A DNA stretch of 64,000 bases from Atherinomorus stipes (taxonomy: Eukaryota > Chordata > Actinopteri > Atheriniformes > Atherinidae). The notes beneath the pieces were generated by a model. That model was not told the DNA's origin. It worked only from the letters and a program-made list of their open reading frames with translations, and made no database searches. Where the stretch lies: contig JALJCO010001293.1 in the NCBI GenBank assembly GCA_023101725.1, forward strand, positions 248,001 through 312,000, given 5' to 3'. A program made the position numbers and the translations under genes. Shown in pieces: positions 1-10,369 of this stretch. Within the stretch, counting starts at the first letter, position 1; each line of letters starts with the position of its first letter.

Positions 1-31
1 CGTGCTCGGGCAGCTGCCCCTGCGACCTCTC
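1..31 (-). other. possible start of the next clcn5 coding exon (window edge)
   Basis: Read on the minus strand, a moderately pyrimidine-rich stretch ends in AG at 33-32 or 30-29 and is followed by GC-rich open sequence to the window edge. Joining either acceptor to the single G left over from the clcn5 exon at 8145 gives Glu-Val a residue or two after PPLNS, and the human long isoform also has Glu-Val just after PPL. Only about 30 bases are visible. The plus strand also has a plausible donor at about 43-44, so the strand is not settled. Confidence 0.25.
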
Positions 32-1579
32 CTCAGATAAGCGGTAAGAAAATGAATGAATAAATATACTGTATACTGTGTACCTCGTCTCGGCTACGTT
101 TATGCCGCTGCTTGACTGCGAAGATGTTTGCCCACAAGTGCCACCGCTAAATGTCTCCAACCTCTAAACACAGTTTGTCATTGAGCTTGGGGATTTATTA
201 CTGGTTGCCATAGTCTCGGTTACCATTATGACTTAAACCCCAAACCCAAGTGGCCCTCTTTGAGTTCCTGAAGGTACACCCACTGATTGTCTCTGATATA
301 CAAAACTCTTCTTGGGTTGATTCCAACCCATCAGTCTTTTAGTCAGAGTCCAGACTGAACTGAAAGAAACGAGCCTTTAGTTTTGCTGCTCCCTGTTGCT
401 GAAACACCTCATAAACTGAGCTGGACATGTCAGCATCAATTTCATTTCAAGCTCTTTATTCTTCATAACCAGAAGACGAAAATCTTCTTACTAGTGTGTG
501 TGTTTATAATCGTTAATGATCTCAACTACTTGCACCTTAAAACCTGCTAAATTGTGTGGAATTTGTATTTTCTTGACGTGTTGCTAGCCTCTTAGCCAGG
601 TTGTCCTTGTAAAAGACACATCAATCTCAATGGGATTTCAATCTAGTTAAAGAAAAGATATAATAAGAATTTTCTTTTGTTTTTTTAAAAAGATGATTTA
701 GTGCAGAAACGTTGGCAGAAATCCTGAGTAAAAAGATGTTTCCACGTGTCCAAAATGTTTATTTAACATATGACTGGCAGGGTCATCTCAAAAATCTTGG
801 CAAGACAAGAGTCCAAACCCAGCAAAGCATCTTTGGAGAGAACGGCTGTGCACCATCACTCCCCATCAGTCTGATCGAGCCTGAACATCTTTGACAAGAA
901 CAATAAAGGGAAACTTTGATACTTCCAAAGAAATCACATGCCAAGTGTGTCTGATCACTCCGAGGAAGACTTGAGTAATAACTCAAAAGTTAAGTGTTTA
1001 AATTTTCAAGTCCTTTAAAGTCTTTCCAAAACCACTCCAAGAAAACAAACTTGTTTTTCTGTCATTGTGGAGAATTGGGCGTTGATTGATGAGGAAGAGA
1101 AGAAACTGAATCCACTTAAAGTAAAATAAAAAAATGAAAAGGCTCTGAAAACGTTTCGACAGCACGCTCCCGGGACAATAGGATGAACTCAAACAAGATG
1201 TACAAAAGCTCTCCGGCTGCACATCAGCCTTCTCCTTTAGTAATGATCTTAACACTGGAGAAAAAACATCATTAGATCTACGATGGAGAAGAATTTCATG
1301 TTTGAACAGGAATAAATTACCATGCAAATGGACAAAGCCTGACAGCAGAGATGGAGCAATGCGCTGCATTCTTTCAGGATGAGGCGGTTTCATGGGAAAC
1401 GTGATCTTTGTGATGATAAAACATGCCAAATTTAATTCAATGAGAGGAATGGAGATAATTAAAGTCAGCTTTTCCGATAGGACATCAGGGCTGTGGCTTA
1501 CAGAGGAATCAGGAAACGCTGACATCATTCCCAAGACAATATTTGGTGTAGTTGCTCCTCCTCCCTGATGCAGTCTCGT
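32..1579. other. clcn5 intron, no recognised feature
   Basis: This is probably intron, between the clcn5 exon at 8145 and sequence left of the window. Open frames here, including one that runs from 1825 back to 998 on the minus strand, show no recognisable domain. I see no repeat family or RNA gene. Confidence 0.5.
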
Positions 1580-1587
1580 CTTTAAAC

Positions 1588-2350
1588 TAGGGATGCACGA
1601 TATTGGAATTTTGGCCCGTATCTGATAAGCCGATACTTTAAAACTCATGTGGCCAATAACCGATATTGATACCAATATTAAAGCTGAAAAATAAGCAGTC
1701 GTTTCAAATAGCAATTTTGTTATCCGTGTCCAACACTTTGATAAATAGGGGAGGGAAAAAATATTGATACACTGAAATATCGCAATATTTTCATATGCCG
1801 ATATCAAATCACTATTTAAAAACACGGTATCGACCTACAAAATTTACAAAATTTTGCGAGATTTCATCGTTCTGTTACAAAATCGCACAATATTTCATGA
1901 ATTATCACGAGATTTCATAACAGAACAATGAAATATCGCAAAATTCCATTAGTAAAATAGATAGATACTGCGTATTTAAATGTAAATATAATATCAACAT
2001 ATGAATGAAAATATTGCAAAATGTTTGTGAATTCTCGCGAGAATTCATAACAGAACAATGAAATATTGTGAGATTTCGTTAGTAAAATAGATTGATGGAG
2101 TTTTTAAATGTCAATATGATATCAGCATATGAAAATATCGCAATATTTCAGTGTATCCATATTTTTCCCCACCCCTAGTCTTTTAAACTTTTAAAGTCAG
2201 TGAAAAAAATTTTTTTTGAAGAAGTTGTTTTAGGGTTTTTTTTTTTTTTTTTTTTTAGACTTTAGAAACAGCGGGCTGATCGGTTAAATATCGGTGGGGT
2301 GGCTGATGTCAGATACTCAGTTTTAAGGCCGATTATATTGTGCATCCCCC
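1588..2350 (+). mobile_element. hAT-like non-autonomous element, composite copy A
   Basis: The left end begins tagggatgcacgatat and the right end finishes with the near-inverse atattgtgcatcccc. The flanks carry a perfect 8 bp duplication, CTTTAAAC, at 1580-1587 and 2351-2358, as expected for hAT-type insertion. There is no transposase. A second inverted-repeat element sits inside at 1746-2177. The same composite occurs at 3271-4020 and 32295-33208. The hAT assignment is inferred from the 8 bp duplication. Confidence 0.85.
1746..2177. mobile_element. nested inverted-repeat element inside copy A
   Basis: It starts taggggagggaaaaaatatt and ends with the inverse, tttttccccacccctag. The arms continue inward as long AT-rich inverted sequence containing atatgccgatatcaa and its complement. 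The middle has repeated blocks with aacagaacaatgaaatat. It is non-coding. It sits at the same place in the host element in all three copies in the window. Confidence 0.75.
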
Positions 2351-2359
2351 CTTTAAACA

Positions 2360-3262
2360 TTGCAGGTTAATGAGTTCCTGAGCAACGGGTCACACAAAGA
2401 TAAACTGTGATGCAGGAGTGGCAGATTTCCTCCATAGGAAGCTGGCTTTCACACCAAAATTACCTCCTTGTCCTTAAGAGACAAAGCAAAGAAAGTGAGT
2501 GCTGAATCACTAAAAAAGGTAGAAAATACTGTACACTCCAAGCCGAGACAGCTTGCCTGGCCTTGCTGCGTGAACTTATTTACTTCACACACTATAGTCA
2601 TCCATTCTTCAACCCATTAATCTTTAACCTGGGCTTAAAACCAAAACCATTCACACTGGCTTTCATGAATCTCCTGTTTCTACTAGAACGCCCTCTCTCT
2701 AGGTAGTGATTCTATTTCCCAAAACCACTGTGAAATATTGAAAACACACAGCTGTCATTTTTTTTTTAAAAAAAAACAAGGCTGAGCAGCGTCGCCTCCA
2801 AAAACCATCTTGTCCCTCAACTTCCTTCCCGTTGCCACACCACTAACAGAAAGTGACATAACAAGTTGCCAGGCAGCTGAAATTTGCAAGGTAATCGTTT
2901 TATTTTCATCAAATTATCTTTGTGCACCGGTTCGACTTGGTACCAAGTACAGCAGGTCACGTAGTCTAGCTGAGACTAAAAGTTGGTTCAGGTGAACAAG
3001 ACAAAGAAAATGAGAACTGTAAAATAAAAAAGAAAAAGGTCACAACAACAGCTTACGGCATACTTAGCTTTGTCTTTAAAGAAAAATAAAGTATCAGGAT
3101 GTTAGTGTTAAACAGCAGGAAGAATGGAGTAAAAATCAGGCATTTGTTGAAGTGTTTTTCCTGTTTCTATGTAGAGATGAAATTCTTCTACTCAGAAAGT
3201 CACAATATCAGCCACCGCAAGTCAGCTTACATCTACGTTACTACTGCAATCATTTTAAACGG
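2360..3262. other. intronic spacer, nothing recognised
   Basis: This lies between two hAT-like composites within the clcn5 intron. I see no coding potential, RNA gene or repeat family. Only short A/T runs stand out, near 2758-2778. Confidence 0.4.
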
Positions 3263-3270
3263 GTAAAGGG

Positions 3271-4020
3271 TTGGGAGAAAGATATTGGAATTTTGGCCGA
3301 TATCCGATAAGCCGATATTTTAAAATTTAAGTGGCCGATAACCGATACCAATATTAAAGCTGAAATAAATAAGCAGTCATTGCAAATAGCAGTTTTGTTA
3401 TCAGTTTCCGACACTTTGAAAAATAGGGGTGGGAAAAAATATCGAAATACTGAGATATTGCGATATTTTCATATGCCAATATCAAATTGATATTTAAAAA
3501 CACGGTACTTATCTATTTTACTTACAAAATCTTGCAAGATTTCCTTGTTCTGTTAAAAACTAGTGATATTTCGTGAATTCTCATGAGATTTTGTTAGTAA
3601 AATAGATCAATATTGCATTTTTAAATATCAATATGATATTAGCATGTGAAAATATTGCAAAGTTTTCTTGAATTCTCGATAAATGTGGAACAGAACAATG
3701 AAATATCATAAGATTTCCCTGGTAAAAAGATTGATACTGTGTTTTGAAATGTCAATATGATATCAGCATATGAAAATATCGTGATATTTTAGTGTATCAA
3801 TATTTTTTCCCCACCCCTAGACTTTAGAAGTTTTTAAGTCTGTAAAAAAGATTTTTTTGAAGAAGTAGTTTTTTGTTTGTTGTTTTTTTTACTTTAGAAA
3901 CAGCGGGCTGATCGGTTAAATATTGGTTAAATATCGGTGGGGCAGCCAATGTACGATATTAAGTTTTAAGGCCGATATAGGCAGATTCTAATAGGGGGCT
4001 GATTATATTGTGCATCCCTT
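3271..4020 (+). mobile_element. hAT-like non-autonomous element, composite copy B
   Basis: This is a second copy of the element at 1588-2350. The 8 bp direct duplication GTAAAGGG at 3263-3270 and 4021-4028 is perfect. The left terminus has decayed, the right terminus ends tgtgcatccctt, and the nested element is at 3424-3819. It is non-coding. Confidence 0.85.
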
Positions 4021-4028
4021 GTAAAGGG

Positions 4029-4337
4029 CAACAATAACATTTTTAAAATCACATTTAATCACATCATTGGACACAAAATTTCAAAGATAAATTCAAAGAT
4101 AGTATTTTGCACACTTTACATATAAAAAGAACTGCTACATGTAACTTTTGGTTTTCAAACACTTCAATTAAATAAGCTGGTGTTTCATAGCAGTGTTTCC
4201 TTTATACAGCAGCTGTCATGGTATTTCTTTTAACTCTCAACTTAATATTTGTGCAGTTTAATCTAACATTAATAATAAAGAAGGATGTAAATTTCAGAAT
4301 TTATTTGTTAAAAGCTAAAAAGTTGGCAGGAAGAATA
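4029..4337. other. intronic spacer, nothing recognised
   Basis: AT-rich sequence between copy B and the foldback element. No domain, RNA gene or repeat was recognised. Confidence 0.4.
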
Positions 4338-5462
4338 GGGGATTATCACGCTTACCGGAACTTCCCGGTATTTGGGCATTTCCTCTTCCGGGCCATTTTA
4401 ACAACAGCCGTTCCTGCTCTGTTATACTGTTTAAATCGTATAAACTCCAAACATACTTAAGTTTTCATTCCAGACTGAAGTGATACTAAGGAAGAAGTGG
4501 ATCAAAGCGATCGATTCGCCGCGGTGAAGGGCCGAACTTTATAATAAAACACACGTTTGTCGCCGGTGGGGCACAACACTGGCACTTCACAGCATGCTAG
4601 CATTAGCCAGCTAGCGTTTACTGACGTGTTTAACATTTTGAGTCCTAAAACACACAAACATCTGAAAATCGGGTCTGTACCCCCTGTTTCCAGTGGAACA
4701 ACTGGGAACTGCCAAAAAAAGGAGACGCTTTCAGATGCTTGTGTGTTTTCAGCCGCACAAAGTTAGGCACGTTATCGAGCAGGCTAATGCTAGCCTGCCA
4801 ACACGACTGTGCAGACTGCCGGCTACAAACAAACGTGTGTCGTTTTATTATAAAGTTCGGTCCTTCACTGCGGCGAATCGGTCGTTTTAATCCACTTCTT
4901 CTTTAGCATCACTTCAGTCTGGAATGAAAACTTGGCATTGGCGTTTATCCGATTTACAAAGTTTAACAGAGTAGTAGCTGGCGGACTACTGTTAGCAGGT
5001 TAGCATTAGCCAGCTTGATGACGTGCCTAACTTTGTGCGGCTGAAAACACACAATCATCTGAAAGCGTCTCCTTTCTTGGCAGTCCCCGGTTGTTCCACT
5101 GGAAACGGGGGGGGGTACAGACCCAATTTTCAGATGTTTGTGTGTTTTAAGACGACACAAAGTTAAGCACGTCGGTAAATGCTAGCTGGCTAATGCTAGC
5201 ATGCCGGTGTTGTGCGCCACCGGCTGCAAACAAACATGCTACGTTGTTTTATTATAAAGTTCGGCCCTTCACTCTGGAGAATCACTTTGATCCACTTCCT
5301 CCTTAGTATCACTTCAGTCTGGAATCCGTGAAAATTTCAGTAGGGTTGGCGTTTATTCACGTTATCTACGAAGTAAAGCAGGGACATTGAACTGGGCCGG
5401 AAGTGGGCCGTCTATCTGTTTACAAACCGGAAGTTTGGAACACGGAAGCGTGATAATCCCCC
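4338..5462. mobile_element. foldback DNA element of inverted modules
   Basis: The ends are an inverted pair, ggggattatcacgctt on the left and aagcgtgataatcccc on the right. Inside, a module carrying cagactgaagtgatactaag, a ttataataaaac segment, gctagcattagccag and acacacaaacatctgaaaa appears in alternating orientation at about 4460-4690, 4690-4935 and 5000-5325. The middle can therefore fold on itself more than once. Open frames within it are fragments of these modules and match no transposase I recognise. Superfamily not assigned. Confidence 0.75.
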
Positions 5463-6119
5463 ATTTCAGAGCTGTGTGAGCCTTTTACTTTAAAACAGAG
5501 AGAGAACCAGTTAATACCTGATGGATTTCCAGTCATCGGCTGTGTTTCTCTGATATAAACAAAAAGCACCATTAGAATATCAGTATTTTAGAGATTGTAA
5601 ATGGAAAAAATATGTTTTTTAATGACCAATTTAAACTTAAAACCTGAAAATAAAACTTATTTAAAAAAAAAAAAAAAAAAAAGACAAAAAATATTGTTTT
5701 TCCCCTGTGGATGCTGGAACAGACCTCGACACAACACATGGTTCAATGATCAGACTAGAGATCGCCAATTAGGGAGGGGGAAAAGGAATTAAAAAAGTAA
5801 TCAGAATAATTTCTCTTATTTACCACAGTAAGATAAGAGACGATAAAAAATATTAGAAAAATATTTTATAATATAAATCTTCGCTAAATTCTTTTTTAAA
5901 ACACCAAAAAAAAAAAAGAAACAACTAAAATATATAATTAAAATAAAAAAACCACCTGATAAAAAAAAATGGTGAAACAAATAAACAAAAGAAAAATAAA
6001 CCAAATTCTACATTAATTAACAATGAAAAAACAAAACTACTTTTAAAAAAAAAAAAAACAAAAAAAAAAAATAAAAAAAAAAAAAAAAAAAAAATATTGG
6101 GGTTTTTTATACTCTCCAC
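5463..6119. repeat. A-rich low-complexity tract
   Basis: Long A runs at about 5662-5682, 5905-5920 and 6045-6093 are mixed with AT-rich unique sequence. The open frames are homopolymer artefacts rich in Phe or Lys. No gene is seen. Confidence 0.6.
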
Positions 6120-6412
6120 CCGCGCCAATCCAGTTTTTTCCGATCCAATCCAATACCGATACCTGGGCTGAGCGTATCGGCCGATACTTGATATTGATCC
6201 AAAATTACTGTTGAATGAATGAACCATATAACGTGCCGTGTGAGTGAGTGAAGGAATCAGGCTTAACAAACATTTAGACTTGTTTAAAAAGGTAACAAAT
6301 TAACACAGATATAAATGTACTTAATATTTCTCATTCTTCCGATATCCAATACAGCTAATTAGTCAATATCAGAGCCGATATCCGATCCAGGTATCGGACT
6401 GGTGCCTCTATG
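6120..6412. mobile_element. degenerate MITE with CCGATAC-rich ends
   Basis: The left part has ccagttttttccgatcc and ataccgatacctgggctgag. The right part has gccgatatccgatccaggta followed by ggtgcctct. The same layout occurs at 52262-52462 with clearer ends. It is non-coding, with no target duplication visible. Confidence 0.55.
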
Positions 6413-6419
6413 AACAAAA

Positions 6420-8144
6420 CATTTTTGTAAAAAACATGAACTCGTTCAAATGATGAGGTTCTGCAATAACCAGTGCTGCACCTACTTCACACTACATTAC
6501 CCACGTTGCATTGTGCACTCTAGCCCAACAAACGCTCCATGGCAACGCTGATGCAGAGAAGCTGCAGATGCAGCGAGCACATCAGACGCTTTATGATTAT
6601 TTACAGGGATTTTACGTAATTTCTGCAAATGAAATCTAACATTTCTGTGCAAATTACATCCAGCTGCACCTCAACAAGTCAGAACTTCAGCTTCATCAAC
6701 TTCTGATTGGAAAAAAATTAGATGAAGCATCCGTTCATCGTGGGGGGGCTAAAAACTGACCTTCTGTTAAACTGAAAAAGTTTTTTTTCTCAAGTTCAGT
6801 CTTTCATTCTCACTTCTAACCTACAAAGTTTGACATAAAGTGAACTTTAAACTGGTTCCAAACTGAAATGCTGAGCTGTGAGTGTGAACTCTTCTTTTTA
6901 ACCAGAGCAAACTGGACAGAGAGCGAGTTAATGAGAAGCGTGAACTTGCACAACACTGCTAAAATCTGTGGTCTGTATGCATGTGCACTCAGAAAAATAA
7001 TGTTAACACTTTATTATGACTGTCAGCGTTAACTAATTAATGTGTTGATGCAACACTACATTAACTTGCCCAGCCCTGGTTTAATTTAGCGAAACATCAC
7101 TTTTAAGGGGAGCTAAATAAATCCCATTTCTGCTTTTCCGTGTGGTGTAGATTTAAATTATTACATCCTTTCTGCTTCCTTTCTGGAATGACAGCAAAAA
7201 AAAGGATATTTCCACCACTACAAGTGCTGTATGTATGGATCTTGGTCTCAAAAGAAAGAACAGACATGCTACTCTATAGCTGCTCACCCAGTTTTTGTTG
7301 CAAAGTGATGCCAGACACCTTGTTACAATAGTTTGCTTGAAGTGGAGGAATTAGAAAAAGCACAGAAGTAGGGTTGTGATGCTGCATGCTTCTGTTGCAC
7401 GCAATGTGTGTACTTTAGGTTTGGATTGTGTTTAATTTGCAAATTAATGCTTGGTAAAAGCTTTTAGATGAGTTTTTCCAAATAAATCTGTATGCTGCAT
7501 GTTAGGATTTCTCCAAGTGTGCACATAAACTGCCTGTCCTGCATGCATCTCATGTTATGGGCTCTGATGATCAAGGGGAGGAAGAATGTGATCAGAAACT
7601 GCTAAATTTAAACACAAAATCAAAAAAAAAAAACTCTCCTCTAAAGCCAAAAATGCAAATTCTATCTCTTCAGTTTACAAGGTAATAAATGACCCCTCTT
7701 TACGACATCCTGCTGCATGTTCTGCATGGAACTGATGAGATAGAGCAGACACCTACAGCCAAGAAATTACAAGAACCCGATGAACCGGAAAGTTCACAGG
7801 TGTGACTAATAATCTGTGATGACATCATCAGTAACTGGGCAGACTTAGAAGAAGGAACAGTAATGTCATAGATAAGAGGAAATTGGGTCTCTAGCCTTGA
7901 TGTAAAGTTAGAGTGCAGTAAATCCAGATCATAGGCTGCATCCCTGCACAGATGCGCGAGCACGCCACATTGGAAACATGTGACACACTCTGCAATGCAG
8001 TTACAGATAACTTATCACCACGTTAAAGTACTAAAAGATACACCAGCCTCTTTCTGTTTAAAGTACTTAAAGTTTCTGTTTCCTAACCAAGAAGATACAG
8101 ATGTTATATCAGTTAGTGTTCACCTTAGAGATGCATGCACTCAC
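6420..8144. other. clcn5 intron, no recognised feature
   Basis: Intronic sequence just downstream of the clcn5 coding exon. I see no further exon with good splice sites and no repeat family. Confidence 0.45.
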
Positions 8145-8283
8145 CTGAGTTGAGAGGGGGGACGTCGTCTGTGGTGGAAAAGTCCAGTGTGGCTCCTGCT
8201 ATGTCCACCATCTCGTCATCGTCATCATCACTGGGGTGATGAAGGCCGTCAAAGCTTTCTGAGCGGTATCCAGGGTTTTCCAT
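8145..8283 (-). CDS. clcn5: ClC-5 chloride/proton exchanger, first coding exon
   Basis: The exon encodes 46 residues plus one base and ends at a donor reading TCAG|gtgagt. The start ATG at 8283-8281 has a purine at -3 and G at +4. The peptide opens MENPGYRSESF, carries a five-Asp run plus Glu (residues 19-24), then MVDIAGATLDF and DDVPPL. The same order (short aromatic start, acidic patch, M/L-DF, DDVPPL) is seen in the cytosolic N-terminus of the long CLCN5 isoform, but not in CLCN3 or CLCN4. ClC-5 is an endosomal 2Cl-/H+ antiporter that supports acidification and protein uptake. The membrane domain and CBS pair are not in this window. An acceptor 11 bases upstream of the ATG (8294) implies an upstream non-coding exon. 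Confidence 0.8.
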
Positions 8284-8294
8284 GACTCCAGGTC
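8284..8294 (-). other. clcn5: clcn5 5'UTR part of exon 2
   Basis: On the minus strand ttgcccttttaacag precedes GACCTGGAGTC and then the start codon. This is a strong 3' splice site placing 11 untranslated bases before the ATG. Confidence 0.65.
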
Positions 8295-8871
8295 CTGTTA
8301 AAAGGGCAAATCATGGGGAGGGACATTTAACCTTCATCTGGCTGGATGGTGGACATCCGCGGCAGCTCGTTACCTCTGAGCGCGCATTTCCGATTCAAGC
8401 TAGTCCAAAACCGAGACATTATCACAGAAAGTCGAGGGTTGCGAGGGTCTTTATCCGATCAAATGTTTTATTTCCATGCAAAACACTAGTGGGAAGTGGA
8501 AGAAGGCTGCTGGGAACCAACAGACCGCCCAAGCTGGTCTGGGCTTTAAAACCAGATCATCATCAGTTTGAAGGAAGTTTTTGCAACCGTTTCCGCTCTT
8601 CTCCCCCCTACTTACTCCCATACCACTGTGGTTTCACCGCTGAAGCCGGCACAAACAAGGCCACACAGTAGAAAACACGACCGACCGACGGAAAGCTGAT
8701 TATGAAGCCGAGCTTAAGCTTTCTGCGTCTATTCCTGCGACGAGCTGTCAAACTGAAATATAGCCACGAAGCTAACTTTGTTCAATGTTCCTGCGCTCAT
8801 CTCAGCTCCGTTTTGTGTGTAGTTTTAGATGCAAAGACGGAGTAAATGTCATATTTAAGGCTTTACTTTAC

Positions 8872-9030
8872 CTTGGGGAAGTAAAACAGCCGTGCAGCTC
8901 AGAGAAGTCTTGTGACTCGGATTTGCCCCGCCGCCGCCGTCTTCTTCAGCTGGAGCCGCTTATGTCAACAGCAGCCTGCAAACTTCAATGCGCTGCGAAA
9001 ATCCTGCGTCATTCTCCGCGATAATACACA
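8872..9030 (-). other. clcn5: probable clcn5 non-coding exon 1
   Basis: A minus-strand donor reading CCCCAAG|gtaaag lies at 8872/8871. The sequence upstream is CpG-richer than its surroundings and includes a cggcggcgg run near 8928-8940. Splicing to the acceptor at 8294 would remove an intron of about 580 bp. The 5' end of the exon cannot be read from sequence and 9030 is approximate. Confidence 0.5.
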
Positions 9031-9240
9031 CAACGACGCGGTTTTACAGCAAAGTATAGGCACGAAAGAAAGCCATAGTGTAAAACAGTGCTCTCTTGAT
9101 AAAACTATTTAAAAACGACAACAGATTTCTCGACAGTATTTGCTGTTTTTGCCACTCAAACGGCAACCACAAAAATAGCGTCAAGCTACGTAAGCGCAGC
9201 TACCACTTCCGCTTTGTTCACTAACAAACTTATATAAACG
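8880..9240 (-). promoter_or_regulatory. clcn5: CpG-rich clcn5 promoter region
   Basis: This is a local rise in CpG around the inferred first exon. Near 9202-9211 the minus strand reads gcggaagtgg, an ETS-type motif common in TATA-less promoters. No clear TATA box is seen. Promoter status is inferred from position and composition. Confidence 0.45.
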
Positions 9241-10330
9241 GATTTTAACCAACCTACTGACACGACACTTTGCACAATTTTTACTTTAATTTGACTCATT
9301 TTTATTTAAAATAACAAATTATTGCTATAATGCCCGTTTTCGTTATAGTCTCTTGCTTTTAAGACACGCAGTTGAGTAGGTTTTACTTTGAAGGTAGAAT
9401 TTGGTTTCCGGTTTGGCTGTCTGATTTAATTAGCTTGACGTCATCATATGGACCGAAGGAGAAATAATCGATTTAAGAGCGACTGATTATTCAATTGGGT
9501 CAGTGGAACAGTTTGACTGATCGGCAATCAATATTTACTTTTTATGGAAATTTTATTTCCCCTGTTATGTACAGCAACTGAACATAAATTATATTTATTT
9601 AAAAAATATTGATCTAACCTGAGTACCAGTTACTTATCTGTTTCTTTTATAGCCCCAGACCCAGTTTAAAAAATATCCATTCTAACATATTAGAATATTT
9701 TCAACGCATATAAGTACTTTTTGCGATTAAACTGGTCAAAATAAACCATTCTATTATAAATAAGGTGTAACGTGTGTTTTCTGTGACACATCCTGTTTAT
9801 TTTACATGGAACTTTAAAAGAAGAGTCTGCAGGGCTTTGTACTTATATGATATGCTCTTACTCAAAATTTTCTAGAATATATTATTCAGAATGATAAATG
9901 CATGGGAAGTACGAGAATTAGTTATGTCACTAGTTACTCCTGTTTGAGAAGTTGGGACACCTGTAAAATGAGAATAAAAGCAGTGTATTTTCTAAAGTAT
10001 CCCAAATCAATGTTTTATTCCCAAAAGAAGAGAAACAATATCAGATTAAGTTATCTATTTTATCTAGTTTGTATTTATTGTATGGAATTTGTGCTAAAGT
10101 AGTCATTTACTAGCTTGTACTTACTTAATTAAACTATACTGTTAAATTGCACATTTTGTATTTATTGTACCTACGTCAACTGCAATTCTTCCTGCATTTG
10201 TTGCATTTACTTGTTATATTCCAGTTTTGTTAGTTAGCTGAGAGAAATTTGAATTTCATTGCACTGAGTTGCTTGTTTATTTATTTTATTTATGTATTTA
10301 TTTAATGTTAGCATTTATTTTATGGTAGCT
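9241..10330. other. intergenic, nothing recognised
   Basis: AT-rich sequence upstream of clcn5. No open frame with a domain, RNA gene or repeat family was recognised. Confidence 0.4.
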
Positions 10331-10369
10331 TAATTTCTTCTACAGTGTCTGTCATTAATGGGCTTTTTA

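Noticed and set aside
998..1825. 275-residue open frame on the minus strand
   Set aside because: No recognisable domain, no splice context, and its first third lies in a MITE. Treated as chance.
5196..5235. THAP-like start (MPVLCATGC) in the foldback element
   Set aside because: Only about ten residues fit. No AVPF motif or zinc-ligand spacing follows, and the piece belongs to an inverted module.
8282..8671. 129-residue plus-strand frame
   Set aside because: It lies antisense to the clcn5 start region and its intron, with no domain and no support.
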